Source: Methylovirgula sp. HY1
GTDB taxonomy: Bacteria; Pseudomonadota; Alphaproteobacteria; Rhizobiales; Beijerinckiaceae
Reading direction: 5' to 3'
Length of the DNA stretch: 64,000 bases
Assembly: GCF_019343105.1 (NCBI RefSeq)
Contig: NZ_CP073764.1
Coordinates: forward strand, 124,001-188,000
The translations under genes and the position numbers were made by a program. Below, in pieces: positions 8,389 to 19,821 of this stretch; positions within the stretch are counted from its first letter, which is position 1; every line of letters starts with the position of its first letter. Below the pieces are notes generated by a model. That model saw only the letters and a program-made list of their open reading frames with translations. It did not search any database and was not told the DNA's origin.

Positions 8389-9579
8389 ATGGCAGAGGAC
8401 GCGGTTCGCAACTTCAGCATCAATTTCGGTCCGCAGCATCCGGCGGCGCATGGCGTTCTGCGTCTCGTGCTCGAACTCGACGGCGAAATCGTCGAACGCG
8501 TCGATCCGCATATCGGCCTGCTTCATCGCGGCACCGAGAAGCTGATGGAGGCGCGCACTTATTTGCAGAACGTGCCTTATTTCGATCGGCTCGACTATGT
8601 CGCACCGATGAATCAGGAACATGCCTTCTGTCTCGCCATCGAAAAACTGCTCGGCCTCGAAGTGCCGCGCCGTGGCCAGCTTCTGCGCGTGCTTTTCGCT
8701 GAAATCGGCCGCATCCTCTCGCATCTCCTGAATGTCACCACGCAGGCGATGGACGTCGGCGCCCTGACGCCGCCGCTCTGGGGCTTCGAAGAGCGCGAAA
8801 AGCTCATGGTTTTCTATGAACGCGCTTCCGGCTCGCGCATGCATGCGAATTATTTTCGGCCCGGCGGCGTGCATATGGATTGCCCGCGCAAATTGATCGA
8901 GGACATCGGTGCCTGGTGTGAACCCTTCCTCAAGGTCTGCGATGATCTGGAAGAGCTTTTTATCGGGAATCGCATCTTCAAGCAGCGCAATGTCGACATC
9001 GGTGTTGTCACCCTCGACGAGTGCTGGGCCTGGGGCTTTTCCGGCGTGATGGTGCGCGGCTCCGGCGCCGCTTGGGATCTGCGCAAGGCGCAGCCTTATG
9101 AATGCTACGAGGAGATGGACTTCGACATTCCGGTCGGCAAGCATGGCGATAATTACGATCGCCAGGTGATCCGCATGGAAGAGATGCGGCAGTCTGTGAA
9201 GATCATGCAGCAATGTGTCGAGAAGCTTCTGCGCGCTGATGGCGGCGGCCCCGTCGTTGCCGCGCAGCATAAGGTCGTGCCGCCGACACGGCCGGAGATG
9301 AAGCGCTCGATGGAAGCGCTGATCCATCATTTCAAGCTCTATACAGAGGGCTTTCATGTTCCGGCGGGCGAGGTCTATGCGGCCGTCGAAGCGCCGAAGG
9401 GCGAATTCGGCGTCTATCTCGTCTCCGATGGCACCAATAAGCCCTATCGTTGCAAGATCAGGGCGCCGGGGTTCGCGCATCTCGCCGCCATGGATTTCCT
9501 CTGCCGCAAAACCATGCTCGCTGATGTCAGCGCCATTCTCGGCTCGATTGACATCGTCTTCGGGGAAGTTGATCGATGA
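8389..9579 (+). CDS. nuoD: NADH-quinone oxidoreductase subunit D
   Basis: 396 residues, usual for the 49 kDa subunit, with [20 protein letters not shown] at the start, [13 protein letters not shown], and the C-terminal [15 protein letters not shown] precedes the ATG. It forms the quinone cavity with NuoB. Its stop overlaps the nuoE start (ATGA). A 99-base gap separates it from the thioesterase gene. Confidence 0.97.
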   Translation: MAEDAVRNFSINFGPQHPAAHGVLRLVLELDGEIVERVDPHIGLLHRGTEKLMEARTYLQNVPYFDRLDYVAPMNQEHAFCLAIEKLLGLEVPRRGQLLRVLFAEIGRILSHLLNVTTQAMDVGALTPPLWGFEEREKLMVFYERASGSRMHANYFRPGGVHMDCPRKLIEDIGAWCEPFLKVCDDLEELFIGNRIFKQRNVDIGVVTLDECWAWGFSGVMVRGSGAAWDLRKAQPYECYEEMDFDIPVGKHGDNYDRQVIRMEEMRQSVKIMQQCVEKLLRADGGGPVVAAQHKVVPPTRPEMKRSMEALIHHFKLYTEGFHVPAGEVYAAVEAPKGEFGVYLVSDGTNKPYRCKIRAPGFAHLAAMDFLCRKTMLADVSAILGSIDIVFGEVDR

Positions 9580-10214
9580 GTGTCCGCCGTCTCGCCGAAA
9601 TACAGCCCGAGAGCTTCGCTTTCACGCCTGAAAACGAAGCCTGGTGCGCCGCCGAACTCAGCAAATATCCGCCGGGCCGACAGGCGTCCGGAGTTGTGCC
9701 GCTGCTTTGGAAGGCGCAGAAGCAGAATGATTACTGGCTGCCGAAGCCAGCGATCGAACTCGTCGCGAAAATGCTCGACATGCCCTTCATCCGCGTGCTC
9801 GAAGTCGCGACCTTCTACACGATGTTCAACCTCGAGCCGGTCGGCAAGTTCTACATCCAGATGTGTGGCACAACGCCTTGTGTGCTCGGCGGTTCCGATA
9901 CGATCAAGGCGGTGCTCGAAAGACGCATCGGCGAACAGCGTCGTGTGACCGGGGACGGGCTTTTCTCCTGGCTTGAGGTCGAATGTCTCGGTGCTTGCTG
10001 CAATGCGCCCATGGTGCAGATCAACGACGACTATTATGAGGATCTGACGCCGGCGAATTTCGAGAAACTGCTCGATGATCTGGCCGCCGGCCGGCCGGTG
10101 AAGACCGGCTCGCAGAGCGGCCGCATGTCATCCGAGCCTGCGGGACGTCTCACATCGCTGACATCGCTCTATGGCTTGGACGGCGTGAGCGGTCCGGCCT
10201 CGCAGAAAGCATGA
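9576..10214 (+). CDS. nuoE: NADH-quinone oxidoreductase subunit E
   Basis: 212 residues. The [2Fe-2S] ligands are in [10 protein letters not shown] and [10 protein letters not shown]. The thioredoxin-like body ends near residue 170, and a low-complexity tail rich in Gly, Ser and Thr follows, as in other alphaproteobacterial NuoE. It acts in the NADH-dehydrogenase module with NuoF. Confidence 0.97.
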   Translation: MSVRRLAEIQPESFAFTPENEAWCAAELSKYPPGRQASGVVPLLWKAQKQNDYWLPKPAIELVAKMLDMPFIRVLEVATFYTMFNLEPVGKFYIQMCGTTPCVLGGSDTIKAVLERRIGEQRRVTGDGLFSWLEVECLGACCNAPMVQINDDYYEDLTPANFEKLLDDLAAGRPVKTGSQSGRMSSEPAGRLTSLTSLYGLDGVSGPASQKA

Positions 10215-10239
10215 GGACGTAAGATGCTCGAGGACCAAG

Positions 10240-11550
10240 ATGCTTGAAGATAAGGACCGCATCTTCACCAATCTCTATGGCTTCGGCGACCGCGGCCTCA
10301 AGGGCGCTCGCGCCCGCGGCGCTTGGGACAATACCAAGGGATTGATCGAGAAGGGCAAGGACTGGGTCATCAATGAGATGAAGGCCTCCGGCCTGCGCGG
10401 GCGCGGCGGCGCCGGCTTTCCGACCGGCCTCAAATGGTCCTTCATGCCGAAACCCGATCCGGCGCGGCCCTCCTATCTCGTCGTCAATGCCGATGAATCC
10501 GAGCCCGGCACCTGCAAGGACCGCGAGATCATGCGCAATGATCCGCATCTCCTGATCGAGGGCTGCCTGATCGCCTCTTTCGCCATGGGCGCGCATGCTT
10601 GCTACATCTACATTCGCGGCGAATATATTTTAGAGCGGCATCATCTGCAGGTGGCGATCGACGAGGCCTATGACGCCAATCTCGTCGGCAAGGACAATGT
10701 TCACGGCTGGCCTTTCGACATTTATGTCCATCATGGCGCCGGCGCTTATATTTGCGGCGAAGAGACGGCGCTCCTCGAATCGCTCGAAGGCAAGAAGGGC
10801 ATGCCGCGGCTGAAGCCGCCGTTCCCGGCCAATATGGGTCTCTATGGCTCGCCGACGACCGTCAATAATGTCGAATCGATCGCTGTCGCGCCGACCATCT
10901 TGCGCCGCAGCGCCGCTTGGTTTGCCGGCTTCGGCGCCAAGAACAACTCAGGCACCAAGCTCTTTTGCATCTCGGGCCATGTCAACAAGCCTTGCAATGT
11001 CGAAGAGGCGATGTCGGTGCCCTTCCGCGAACTTATCGACAAACATTGCGGCGGCATCCGCGGCGGCTGGGATAATCTCTTGGCGGTGATTCCCGGCGGC
11101 TCGTCGGTGCCTTGCGTGCCGGCGCATCAGATCATCGATGCGCCGATGGACTTTGACACGCTGCGCGATCTGAAATCGGGCCTCGGCACGGCGGCTGTGA
11201 TCGTGATGGACAAATCGATCGATATTGTCCGGGCGATCACCCGCATCAGCTATTTCTATAAGCATGAGAGCTGCGGCCAATGCACGCCTTGCCGGGAAGG
11301 CACGGGCTGGATGTGGCGCGTGCTCACCCGCATGTGCGAGGGTCGCGCGCAAAAGCGTGAGATCGACATGCTGCTCGAGGTGACGACGGAGATCGAAGGC
11401 CATACGATCTGTGCGCTCGGCGATGCCGCGGCTTGGCCCGTGCAGGGCTTGATCCGGCATTTCCGCCACGAGATCGAAAAACGCATCGACCAATATGCCG
11501 CCAATCCGCATTCGGAGCCGGTGGCAATCACCGGCGTAGCGGCGGAGTAG
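10240..11550 (+). CDS. nuoF: NADH-quinone oxidoreductase subunit F
   Basis: 436 residues. NADH and FMN sites are visible as [16 protein letters not shown] and [16 protein letters not shown]; the [4Fe-4S] ligands are in [12 protein letters not shown] plus a later Cys (HTICALGD). A GAGGA 6 bases upstream supports the ATG at 10240. An out-of-frame near-copy of the start region lies 16 bases upstream (ATGCTCGAGGACC). Confidence 0.97.
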   Translation: MLEDKDRIFTNLYGFGDRGLKGARARGAWDNTKGLIEKGKDWVINEMKASGLRGRGGAGFPTGLKWSFMPKPDPARPSYLVVNADESEPGTCKDREIMRNDPHLLIEGCLIASFAMGAHACYIYIRGEYILERHHLQVAIDEAYDANLVGKDNVHGWPFDIYVHHGAGAYICGEETALLESLEGKKGMPRLKPPFPANMGLYGSPTTVNNVESIAVAPTILRRSAAWFAGFGAKNNSGTKLFCISGHVNKPCNVEEAMSVPFRELIDKHCGGIRGGWDNLLAVIPGGSSVPCVPAHQIIDAPMDFDTLRDLKSGLGTAAVIVMDKSIDIVRAITRISYFYKHESCGQCTPCREGTGWMWRVLTRMCEGRAQKREIDMLLEVTTEIEGHTICALGDAAAWPVQGLIRHFRHEIEKRIDQYAANPHSEPVAITGVAAE

Positions 11551-11594
11551 GGAGCGATGAAATATCAACTCGGCTTTGGCCTGAGAGGATCGAG

Positions 11595-13664
11595 ATGAGC
11601 AAGCTCATCGTTGACGGCGTCGAAATCGAGGTGCCGGCGGAATACACGCTGCTGCAAGCCTGTGAACAGGCGGGCGCGGAGATTCCGCGTTTTTGCTTCC
11701 ACGAGCGGTTGTCGATCGCCGGCAATTGCCGCATGTGCCTCGTCGAAGTGAAGGGTGGGCCGCCGAAGCCTGTGGCCTCTTGCGCCATGGCGGTGCGGGA
11801 TCTGCGCCCCGGCCCGAACGGCGAGGCGCCCGAGGTCTTCACCAAATCGGAGATGGTGAAGAAGGCGCGCCATGGCGTGATGGAATTCCTGCTCATCAAT
11901 CATCCGCTCGATTGTCCGATCTGCGATCAGGGTGGCGAATGCGATCTGCAGGACCAGGCGATGGCCTTCGGCGTGGATTCCTCCCGCTATGCCGAGAATA
12001 AGCGCGCGGTCGAAGACAAATATATCGGGCCGCTGGTGCGCACCTCGATGAACCGCTGCATCCATTGCACGCGGTGTGTCCGCTTCACGGCGGAAGTCGC
12101 GGGCACCGGCGATATGGGTGCCATCGGCCGCGGCGAAGATATGGAAATCACCACCTATCTCGAATCCGCGATGGGCTCGGAGCTGCAAGGCAATGTCGCC
12201 GATCTCTGCCCGGTCGGCGCGCTTTTGCCGAAGCCTTATTCCTTTAAGGCGCGTCCCTGGGAGTTGACCAAGACCGATTCGATCGATGTCATGGATGCTC
12301 TTGGCTCGGCGATCCGCATCGATACGCGCGGCCGCGAAGTCATGCGCATCCTGCCGCGCCTCAACGACGCAGTGAACGAGGAATGGATTTCCGACAAGTC
12401 GCGGCAGATCGTCGACGGGTTGAAGGCGCGCCGCCTCGATCAGCCTTTCCTGCGCGAGAATGGCAAATTACGTCCGGCCTCTTGGGCGGAGGCTTTCGCC
12501 GCCATCGCGGCGCAAGTGAAGGCAACGCGGCCGGAACGGATCGGCGCGATCGCCGGCGATCTCTGCGCGCTCGAAGACATGTTCGGGCTGAAGCTGCTGA
12601 TGCAAGGCCTCGGCGTCGCCTCGCTCGATTGTCGCCAGGATGGCACCAAGCTCGATTCCGGCTTCGGCCGTGCGAGCTATATTTTCAATCCGACCGTCGC
12701 GGGGATCGATGAAGCCGATGCCATCATCATCGTCGGTTCCAATCCGCGCAAGGAAGCGCCGGTCTTCAACGCGCGTATCCGCAAGCGTTGGCTCAAAGGC
12801 AATCTGTTTCTGGGCATGATCGGCGAGCAGGCCGATCTTACTTATGATTACACCTATCTCGGCGGCGGATCGGAGACGCTGGCGCGCCTCGGCGAGTTCA
12901 TGCCGGCTGACAAGCAGAAGCCGATTTTGATCATCGGGCAGGGCGCCTTGGCGCGGCCGGATGGTTCGGCCATCCTGGCGCTTGCCGCCAAAATGGCGCT
13001 GGCGCATGGATTCATCAAAGATGGCTGGAACGGCTTCGGCGTGCTGCATACGGCGGCGGCCCGCGTTGGCGGTCTCGATCTCGGCTTCGTGCCGGCGGCT
13101 GGCGGGCTTGATGCCGCCGCTATGGCGAAGGAAGGAGGGCTCGATGTCCTCTTCAACCTCGGCGCCGATGAGATCACGATCGCGCCCGGCGCTTTCGTGA
13201 TCTATCAAGGCACGCATGGTGATCGCGGCGCCGAACGCGCCGATGTCATCTTGCCGGGCGCGACCTATACCGAGAAATCCGGCCTCTATGTGAACATGGA
13301 AGGCCGCGTGCAATGGGCCGAGCGGGCGAATTTCCCGCCTGGCGACGCACGCGAGGATTGGGCGATTTTGCGGGCGCTGTCCGCCGTGCTCGGCGCCAAA
13401 CTGCCTTTCGATTCGCTGCAGCAATTGCGGGCGCTTCTCTATCAAGCGCATCCGCATGTTCAGGCGATCGATGCGATCGCCTCGGGCCAAGCCGCCCAAC
13501 TCGAAAAGCTTGCCGCGGGCGATACAGCCGCTGCCGCTACGCCTTTCGTTGCGCCGATCGCGGATTTCTTTATGACCAATCCGATCGCGCGGGCTTCGGC
13601 GGTGATGGCCGAATGTTCGGCCTTGGCGCGCATGAAACAAAACGTGCCACGGGCCGCGGAATAG
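11595..13664 (+). CDS. nuoG: NADH-quinone oxidoreductase subunit G
   Basis: 689 residues from the ATG at 11595 ([14 protein letters not shown]); the frame is open upstream into nuoF, but that extension is not family-like. Iron-sulfur ligands are in [26 protein letters not shown] and [10 protein letters not shown], followed by a molybdopterin-oxidoreductase-type fold without cofactor motifs, as is normal for NuoG. It carries electrons from NuoF/E to NuoI. Confidence 0.96.
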   Translation: MSKLIVDGVEIEVPAEYTLLQACEQAGAEIPRFCFHERLSIAGNCRMCLVEVKGGPPKPVASCAMAVRDLRPGPNGEAPEVFTKSEMVKKARHGVMEFLLINHPLDCPICDQGGECDLQDQAMAFGVDSSRYAENKRAVEDKYIGPLVRTSMNRCIHCTRCVRFTAEVAGTGDMGAIGRGEDMEITTYLESAMGSELQGNVADLCPVGALLPKPYSFKARPWELTKTDSIDVMDALGSAIRIDTRGREVMRILPRLNDAVNEEWISDKSRQIVDGLKARRLDQPFLRENGKLRPASWAEAFAAIAAQVKATRPERIGAIAGDLCALEDMFGLKLLMQGLGVASLDCRQDGTKLDSGFGRASYIFNPTVAGIDEADAIIIVGSNPRKEAPVFNARIRKRWLKGNLFLGMIGEQADLTYDYTYLGGGSETLARLGEFMPADKQKPILIIGQGALARPDGSAILALAAKMALAHGFIKDGWNGFGVLHTAAARVGGLDLGFVPAAGGLDAAAMAKEGGLDVLFNLGADEITIAPGAFVIYQGTHGDRGAERADVILPGATYTEKSGLYVNMEGRVQWAERANFPPGDAREDWAILRALSAVLGAKLPFDSLQQLRALLYQAHPHVQAIDAIASGQAAQLEKLAAGDTAAAATPFVAPIADFFMTNPIARASAVMAECSALARMKQNVPRAAE

Positions 13665-13673
13665 GAAAGCGTC

Positions 13674-14699
13674 ATGACCATCGATTGGCTGTTGCCGCTG
13701 CTTCTTACGCTCTTGAAGAGCGTCGTGCTGTTGGTGGCTCTCCTGATCTATATTGCCTATGTGCTCTACGCCGATCGCAAGATCTGGGCGGCGGTGCAGT
13801 TGCGCCGCGGCCCCAACGTCGTCGGGCCGTGGGGGCTGCTCCAGAGTTTTGCCGACATGTTGAAATTCGTCCTGAAGGAACCGGTGGTTCCCGACGGGGC
13901 GAACAAGGGCGTGTTCTTGCTGGCACCCTTCGTGATGGGCCTGCTGGCCTTGGCGGCGTGGGCGGTGATCCCGATCGACAAGGGATGGGCGATCGCCAAT
14001 CTCAATGTCGGCATACTTTATATTTTCGCGATCTCGTCGCTGTCCGTCTATGGCATCATCATGGGCGGCTGGGCGTCGAATTCGAAATATCCGTTTTTGT
14101 CGGCGCTGCGATCGGCGGCGCAAATGGTGTCTTACGAAGTCTCCATCGGCTTCGTGATCATCACCGTCATCCTCTGCGCCGGCTCGCTCAATCTCACTGA
14201 CATCGTCAAAGCGCAGGACACGCACTTCGGGCTTTTCGGCTGGTATTGGCTGCCGCTGTTTCCGATGTTCGTGATCTTCTTCATCTCCGCGCTCGCCGAG
14301 ACGAATCGTCCGCCTTTCGATCTCGTCGAGGCCGAGTCCGAGCTCGTTGCCGGCTTCATGGTCGAATATTCTTCGACCCCCTACATGCTCTTCATGCTGG
14401 CGGAATATGTGGCGATCATCACCATGTGCGCGATGATGACCATATTGTTCCTCGGCGGCTGGCTCTCGCCGATTCCTTTCGTGCCGTTCACCTGGATTCC
14501 GGGCGTCGTCTGGTTCATTCTGAAAGTCTCGGCGCTGTTCTTCATGTTCGCGATGGTGAAAGCCTTTGTGCCGCGCTATCGCTATGACCAACTGATGCGG
14601 CTCGGCTGGAAAGTGTTTTTGCCGATCTCTCTCTTCATGGTCGTCTTGGTCGCCTCCGTCCTTCAGCTCACCGGCTGGGGCGGGACGATGGCGCATTGA
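13674..14699 (+). CDS. nuoH: NADH-quinone oxidoreductase subunit H
   Basis: 341 residues with eight hydrophobic segments. Conserved family stretches are [20 protein letters not shown] near the N-terminus and [20 protein letters not shown] in the middle, the charged loop beside the quinone channel. It joins the peripheral and membrane arms of complex I. Confidence 0.97.
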   Translation: MTIDWLLPLLLTLLKSVVLLVALLIYIAYVLYADRKIWAAVQLRRGPNVVGPWGLLQSFADMLKFVLKEPVVPDGANKGVFLLAPFVMGLLALAAWAVIPIDKGWAIANLNVGILYIFAISSLSVYGIIMGGWASNSKYPFLSALRSAAQMVSYEVSIGFVIITVILCAGSLNLTDIVKAQDTHFGLFGWYWLPLFPMFVIFFISALAETNRPPFDLVEAESELVAGFMVEYSSTPYMLFMLAEYVAIITMCAMMTILFLGGWLSPIPFVPFTWIPGVVWFILKVSALFFMFAMVKAFVPRYRYDQLMRLGWKVFLPISLFMVVLVASVLQLTGWGGTMAH

Positions 14700-14735
14700 G
14701 GTCGTTGCGATGTGCCGGAAAAGCGGAGAAAGACA

Positions 14736-15224
14736 ATGAAGCTTGAACCCGCCGCGAAAGCGCTGTTTCTGCAGGAATTCGTCGGCGCCTTCGTGTTGTC
14801 GATGCGCTATTTCTTCAAGCCGAAGGCGACGCTCAATTATCCGCATGAGAAGAATCCGCAATCGCCGCGCTATCGTGGCGAGCATGCGCTGCGGCGTTAT
14901 CCGAATGGCGAGGAACGCTGTATCGCCTGCAAGCTCTGCGAGGCGATCTGCCCGGCCCAGGCCATTACCATCGAGGCGGGACCGCGCCGCAACGATGGGA
15001 CGCGGCGCACGACGCGTTACGATATAGACATGGTGAAATGCATTTATTGCGGCTTCTGCCAGGAGGCTTGCCCCGTCGATGCGATCGTCGAAGGGCCAAA
15101 TGCCGAATTTGCCACCGAGACACGCGAGGAACTCTATTTCGATAAGCAGCGGTTGATCGCGAATGGCGACAGGTGGGAGCGAGAAATCGCTCGCAATCTC
15201 GCGCTCGACGCGCCCTATCGATGA
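14736..15224 (+). CDS. nuoI: NADH-quinone oxidoreductase subunit I
   Basis: 162 residues from the ATG at 14736 (GGAGAAAG upstream). It has two [4Fe-4S] ferredoxin motifs, [12 protein letters not shown] and [12 protein letters not shown], which carry clusters N6a and N6b towards NuoB. Length and motifs are standard. Confidence 0.97.
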   Translation: MKLEPAAKALFLQEFVGAFVLSMRYFFKPKATLNYPHEKNPQSPRYRGEHALRRYPNGEERCIACKLCEAICPAQAITIEAGPRRNDGTRRTTRYDIDMVKCIYCGFCQEACPVDAIVEGPNAEFATETREELYFDKQRLIANGDRWEREIARNLALDAPYR

Positions 15225-15254
15225 TGCAAGTAAGCGTAGGAACGCAATTTGACG

Positions 15255-15289
15255 TTGGCCACCTTCTCCCTTTGGGAGAGGGTCGCCAA
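15255..15289. repeat. Intercistronic hairpin between nuoI and nuoJ
   Basis: Two 16-base arms (15255-15270 and 15274-15289) pair except for one mismatch and one wobble around TTT. This CTTCTCCC/GGGAGAGG type hairpin is a common dispersed element in this bacterial group. There is no U-tract, so it is more likely an mRNA-processing or stability element than a terminator. Confidence 0.6.
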
Positions 15290-15317
15290 TGGCGCTGATA
15301 TCTGAGAAAGCCCTCCT

Positions 15318-15926
15318 ATGACCGCCGCTGACTTTTTCTTCTACGTGTTTTCGGCCGTAATGATCGCTGCGGCCTTTCTCGTCGTCACGGCGCGCAATCC
15401 GGTCCATTCGGTCCTGTTTCTCATTCTGGCCTTCGTCAATGCGGCGGGGCTGTTCATCCTGCTCGGCGCCGAATTTCTGGCGATGATTCTCATCGTCGTC
15501 TATGTCGGCGCGGTCGCCGTGCTCTTCCTTTTCGTCGTCATGATGCTCGATGTCGATTTCGCCGAATTGAAGCAGGGCTTCATGCAATATCTGCCGATCG
15601 GCGCGACGATCGGCGGCATCGTGTTTCTCGAGCTCGCGTTCGTCGTGGGGAGCTGGAGCATCGGGCCGTTGGCGACGCTGCATGTGCCGACGCCGGCGCC
15701 CGCCGGCCTTTCCAACACCGCGGCGCTCGGCGCGGTTCTCTATACCCAATATTTCTATCTCTTCGAGGCGGCGGGTCTCGTGCTCTTGACCGCGATGATC
15801 GGCGCTATCGTGCTGACCTTGCATCACAAAGCCGGGATCAAGCGCCAGTCGGTCGAAGTTCAAAACGCCCGGACCGCGAACACGGCGGTCGAATTGAAGA
15901 AAGTGCCTTCACGGGCCGGTGTTTGA
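15318..15926 (+). CDS. nuoJ: NADH-quinone oxidoreductase subunit J
   Basis: 202 residues with five membrane helices and the family stretches [20 protein letters not shown] and [20 protein letters not shown]. It is a membrane-arm subunit next to NuoA and NuoK. Its end is separated from the nuoK start by a short leader holding GAGGGGAG. Confidence 0.97.
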   Translation: MTAADFFFYVFSAVMIAAAFLVVTARNPVHSVLFLILAFVNAAGLFILLGAEFLAMILIVVYVGAVAVLFLFVVMMLDVDFAELKQGFMQYLPIGATIGGIVFLELAFVVGSWSIGPLATLHVPTPAPAGLSNTAALGAVLYTQYFYLFEAAGLVLLTAMIGAIVLTLHHKAGIKRQSVEVQNARTANTAVELKKVPSRAGV

Positions 15927-15942
15927 GAGCGAGGGGAGCAAC

Positions 15943-16251
15943 ATGTCGGTAGGGCTCGGCCATTATCTCGTCGTTGCTGCGGTGCTGTTCACACTCGGCG
16001 TCGCCGGCATCATCGTGAACCGCAAGAACATCATCGTGATCTTGATGTCGGTGGAGCTCATCCTCCTATCCGTCAACATCAATCTGGTGGCTTTTTCGGC
16101 CTACCTGGGCGATCTCACCGGCCAGGTTTTCGCCTTGTTCATTCTGACCGTGGCGGCGGCGGAGGCGGCGATCGGGCTCGCCATTCTCGTCACCTATTTC
16201 CGCAATCGCGGGACGATTGCGGTCGAAGACGTCAATCTGATGAAGGGCTGA
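15943..16251 (+). CDS. nuoK: NADH-quinone oxidoreductase subunit K
   Basis: 102 residues from the ATG at 15943 (MSVGLGHY), with GAGGGGAG upstream; a longer frame overlaps nuoJ but is not family-like. It has three helices and the conserved [20 protein letters not shown] with the key membrane glutamate, plus [12 protein letters not shown]. It is an MrpC-like proton-path subunit. Confidence 0.97.
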   Translation: MSVGLGHYLVVAAVLFTLGVAGIIVNRKNIIVILMSVELILLSVNINLVAFSAYLGDLTGQVFALFILTVAAAEAAIGLAILVTYFRNRGTIAVEDVNLMKG

Positions 16252-16258
16252 GCGGGGC

Positions 16259-18295
16259 ATGTATACGGCAATTGTCTTTCTCCCGCTGCTCGGCTTTTTG
16301 ATCGCCGGCCTGTTTGGCCGGCTGCTCGGACCGCGGCCGTCCGAGCTCATCACGACGAGCCTTCTCCTTATCTCCATGGTACTCGCCTGGATCGTGTTTG
16401 TCGGCTTCCTCGCCGGCACGGCGACAGTGGAAGTGCCGGTGCTCGGGGGGTGGATCACGTCCGGCGCGCTCAAGGTCGATTGGGCCTTGCGCGTCGACAC
16501 GCTGACCGCGGTCATGCTGGTTGTCGTGACCACGGTTTCGGCGCTCGTGCATCTCTATTCCATCGGCTATATGCACGAGGACAAGTCGCGGCCGCGCTTC
16601 TTTGCTTATCTGTCGCTCTTCACCTTTGCCATGCTGATGCTGGTGACCTCCGACGATCTTTTGCAAATGTTCTTCGGTTGGGAAGGCGTCGGTCTCGCCT
16701 CTTATCTTCTGATCGGCTTTTGGTATGAGAAGCCCTCGGCCAATGCCGCGGCGATCAAGGCCTTCGTCGTCAATCGTGTCGGCGACTTCGGCTTCGCGCT
16801 TGGCATTTTCCTCGTCTTTGTCCTGACCAATTCCATCAACTTCGATCAGATCTTCGCCGCCGCTCCAGGCCTCGCGCATAAGACGATCCATGTCTTCGGC
16901 GCCGACATGGATGCGATGACGATCACCTGCCTGCTGCTCTTCATGGGCGCGATGGGCAAATCGGCGCAATTCCTGCTCCACACCTGGCTGCCGGACGCGA
17001 TGGAGGGGCCGACGCCGGTCTCCGCGCTCATTCATGCCGCGACCATGGTGACGGCTGGTGTCTTCATGGTGGCGCGTCTGTCGCCGCTCTTCGAGCAGGC
17101 GCCGGCTGCCCTGACATTCGTGACGATCATCGGCGCGACGACGGCGTTCTTTGCCGCCACGGTCGGCCTGGTCCAAAACGACATCAAGCGGGTCATCGCC
17201 TATTCGACCTGCTCGCAATTGGGCTACATGTTCGTCGGCCTTGGCGTCGGCGGCTATTCGCTCGGCATTTTTCATCTTTTCACGCATGCCTTTTTCAAGG
17301 CGCTTCTGTTCCTAGGTGCCGGCTCGGTGATCCATGCGATGCATCACGAGCAGGACATGCGCAAAATGGGCGGCCTCGCCAAGAAGATCCCGCTGACCTT
17401 CTGGATGATGATCGCCGGCACGCTGGCATTGACCGGCTTTCCGCTCACGGCCGGCTATTTCTCCAAGGATGCGATTATCGACGCGGCATTCGCGTCGCAG
17501 CGGGCTGGGCATGTCTATGCCTATCTTCTGACGACGATCGCTGCCGGCCTCACGTCGTTTTACTCTTGGCGGCTGATCTTCATGACCTTCTTCGGGCCGC
17601 CGCTATGGCAGGGCGCGGCAGCGACGCATGATGCGCATGCGCATGCCCATGTCCACGCCGCCGATGCCCATCACGGCGACGGCCACGCAGCTCACTCCGA
17701 TGCTCATCATGGCGATGCGCATGCGCTCGACCCGCATGAATCGCCGAATGTGATGATGATCCCCCTCTATGTTTTGGCCGCTGGCGCACTCTTCGCCGGC
17801 CTCGCCTTCAAATATTTCTTCATTGGCGCGGACGAGGCGAACTTCTGGAAGCATGCGCTCTATGCCGGACCTGGCAATCACATTCTGGAGGCGATGGAAA
17901 AAGTGCCTTTGGTTGCGAGCCTGATGCCAACCGCGCTCATGGTCGGCGGCTTTTTCGTTGCAGCCTATCTCTATCTCTGGGCGCCGGGCACAGCCACGCG
18001 CTGGGCGGAGGCGATGCCGCGGCTATACAGGTTCCTGCTCAACAAATGGTATTTTGACGAGCTTTACGACTTCCTCTTCGTGCGTCCGGCCTTCCGGCTC
18101 GGCCGGCTGCTTTGGCACGGCGGCGATCAAAACATCATCGATCGCTTCGGTCCGGATGGTGTCGCCGCCCGCGTCGTCGATGTGACGCGCAGCGTCGTCA
18201 AGCTGCAGAGCGGCTATCTCTATCACTATGCTTTCGTCATGCTGATCGGCGTCGCCGCATTCATCACCTATTATCTCGTCCTGGGGCTGCATTGA
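16259..18295 (+). CDS. nuoL: NADH-quinone oxidoreductase subunit L
   Basis: 678 residues, the distal antiporter-like subunit. Recognisable stretches are [39 protein letters not shown] and [19 protein letters not shown] strongly His-rich, Ala/Asp-rich hydrophilic loop lies at about residues 457-496, between transmembrane segments. A C-terminal lateral helix follows. The stop and the nuoM start share one base (TGATG). Confidence 0.97.
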   Translation: MYTAIVFLPLLGFLIAGLFGRLLGPRPSELITTSLLLISMVLAWIVFVGFLAGTATVEVPVLGGWITSGALKVDWALRVDTLTAVMLVVVTTVSALVHLYSIGYMHEDKSRPRFFAYLSLFTFAMLMLVTSDDLLQMFFGWEGVGLASYLLIGFWYEKPSANAAAIKAFVVNRVGDFGFALGIFLVFVLTNSINFDQIFAAAPGLAHKTIHVFGADMDAMTITCLLLFMGAMGKSAQFLLHTWLPDAMEGPTPVSALIHAATMVTAGVFMVARLSPLFEQAPAALTFVTIIGATTAFFAATVGLVQNDIKRVIAYSTCSQLGYMFVGLGVGGYSLGIFHLFTHAFFKALLFLGAGSVIHAMHHEQDMRKMGGLAKKIPLTFWMMIAGTLALTGFPLTAGYFSKDAIIDAAFASQRAGHVYAYLLTTIAAGLTSFYSWRLIFMTFFGPPLWQGAAATHDAHAHAHVHAADAHHGDGHAAHSDAHHGDAHALDPHESPNVMMIPLYVLAAGALFAGLAFKYFFIGADEANFWKHALYAGPGNHILEAMEKVPLVASLMPTALMVGGFFVAAYLYLWAPGTATRWAEAMPRLYRFLLNKWYFDELYDFLFVRPAFRLGRLLWHGGDQNIIDRFGPDGVAARVVDVTRSVVKLQSGYLYHYAFVMLIGVAAFITYYLVLGLH

Positions 18296-19803
18296 TGTTC
18301 GGATTCGGCATTCTCTCCGGCCTCGTCTTTCTGCCTCTCGTAGGCGTCGCCTTCATTCTCGCCTTGCGCGGCGACGACGAGGCGAGCGCCGACAATGCCC
18401 GCTGGGCGGCATTGTTCGTGACGCTCGTCGATTTTCTGCTGTCGCTTTATGCCTATTCGAAATTCGACTTCACGTCGGCGGCGTTCCAGCTCGTCGAGCA
18501 GAAGACCTGGTTCGGCTCCGGTCTCGTCTACAAGATGGGTGTGGATGGCATTTCGATGCCCTTCGTCATCTTGACCGCCTTTTTAATGCCGATCTGCATC
18601 GTCGCGTCATGGCGATCGGTCACTGTGCGCGTCAAAGAATATATGATCGCCTTTCTGGTCCTCGAGACCTTGATGCTCGGCGTCTTCTGCGCGCTCGATC
18701 TCGTGCTCTTCTATCTCTTCTTCGAAGGCGGCCTGATTCCGATGTTTCTCATCATCGGCGTTTGGGGCGGCAAGCGGCGCGTTTATGCGAGCTTCAAATT
18801 CTTTCTCTATACGCTGCTTGGCTCGCTGCTCATGCTTATCGCCATCATGGCCATGTATGGCGTCGCCGGAACGACGGACATCACTGTCCTGTTGAAGACG
18901 CATTTCCCGTCCGAGATGCAGAAATGGCTATGGATTGGCTTCTTCGCCTCGCTCGCGGTGAAAATGCCGATGTGGCCGGTCCATACTTGGTTGCCTGACG
19001 CCCATGTCGAGGCGCCGACGGCAGGTTCGGTGATCCTGGCCGGCATTCTCCTAAAAATGGGCGGCTATGGCTTTCTGCGCTTTTCTCTGCCGATGTTCCC
19101 GGAGGCATCGGCTTATTTTGCGCCGCTCGTCTTTGCCTTGTCGGTCATTGCCATCATCTACACCTCCTTCGTCGCTCTGGTGCAGGAGGACATGAAGAAG
19201 CTCATCGCCTATTCGTCCGTGGCGCATATGGGCTTCGTCACCATGGGATTGTTCTCGATGACGCAGCAGGGCGTCCAGGGCGCGATCTTCCTGATGATCT
19301 CGCATGGTCTCGTATCCGGTGCGCTGTTCCTTTGCGTCGGTGTCGTCTATGACCGCATGCACACCCGCGAGATCGCGGCCTATGGCGGTCTCGTCGAGCG
19401 CATGCCGCTTTATGCCGTGGTCTTCTTGATTTTCACCATGGCCAATGTCGGCTTGCCAGGGACGTCCGGCTTCGTCGGTGAGTTTCTGACCATGCTCGGC
19501 ACATTCCGTTTCAACAGCACTGTGGTCGCCTTTGCCGCGACCGGCACGATCCTCTCCGCCGCTTATGCGCTCTATCTCTATCGGCGCATCATCTTCGGCG
19601 TGTTGGATAAGCCGGCGCTCAAGACCATTCTCGATCTGTCGCCGCGTGAGATCGCGATCCTTACGCCGCTTGTCATCTTGACGATCTATTATGGGGTCCA
19701 TCCGGCCCCCATTCTCGACAGCACGGCGGCTTCCGTCGCTGGACTTGTCCAGGGCTATCACACAGCGCTCGCCGATGCCGTGAGAACCGCGGCCCTACAT
19801 TGA
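18295..19803 (+). CDS. nuoM: NADH-quinone oxidoreductase subunit M
   Basis: 502 residues from the ATG at 18295 (MFGFGILSG), coupled to the nuoL stop. It is an antiporter-like subunit with [20 protein letters not shown] and [20 protein letters not shown]. The length and its roughly fourteen hydrophobic segments are normal for NuoM. Confidence 0.97.
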   Translation: MFGFGILSGLVFLPLVGVAFILALRGDDEASADNARWAALFVTLVDFLLSLYAYSKFDFTSAAFQLVEQKTWFGSGLVYKMGVDGISMPFVILTAFLMPICIVASWRSVTVRVKEYMIAFLVLETLMLGVFCALDLVLFYLFFEGGLIPMFLIIGVWGGKRRVYASFKFFLYTLLGSLLMLIAIMAMYGVAGTTDITVLLKTHFPSEMQKWLWIGFFASLAVKMPMWPVHTWLPDAHVEAPTAGSVILAGILLKMGGYGFLRFSLPMFPEASAYFAPLVFALSVIAIIYTSFVALVQEDMKKLIAYSSVAHMGFVTMGLFSMTQQGVQGAIFLMISHGLVSGALFLCVGVVYDRMHTREIAAYGGLVERMPLYAVVFLIFTMANVGLPGTSGFVGEFLTMLGTFRFNSTVVAFAATGTILSAAYALYLYRRIIFGVLDKPALKTILDLSPREIAILTPLVILTIYYGVHPAPILDSTAASVAGLVQGYHTALADAVRTAALH

Positions 19804-19821
19804 TTTCCGGAAGGCTTTTCC

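Noticed and set aside
12468-15863. A minus-strand open frame of more than 1100 codons opposite nuoG to nuoJ
   Set aside because: It lies antisense to four clear complex I genes; its translation is rich in Arg, His, Asp and Glu, as expected for the antisense frame of GC-rich genes, and it shows no domain.
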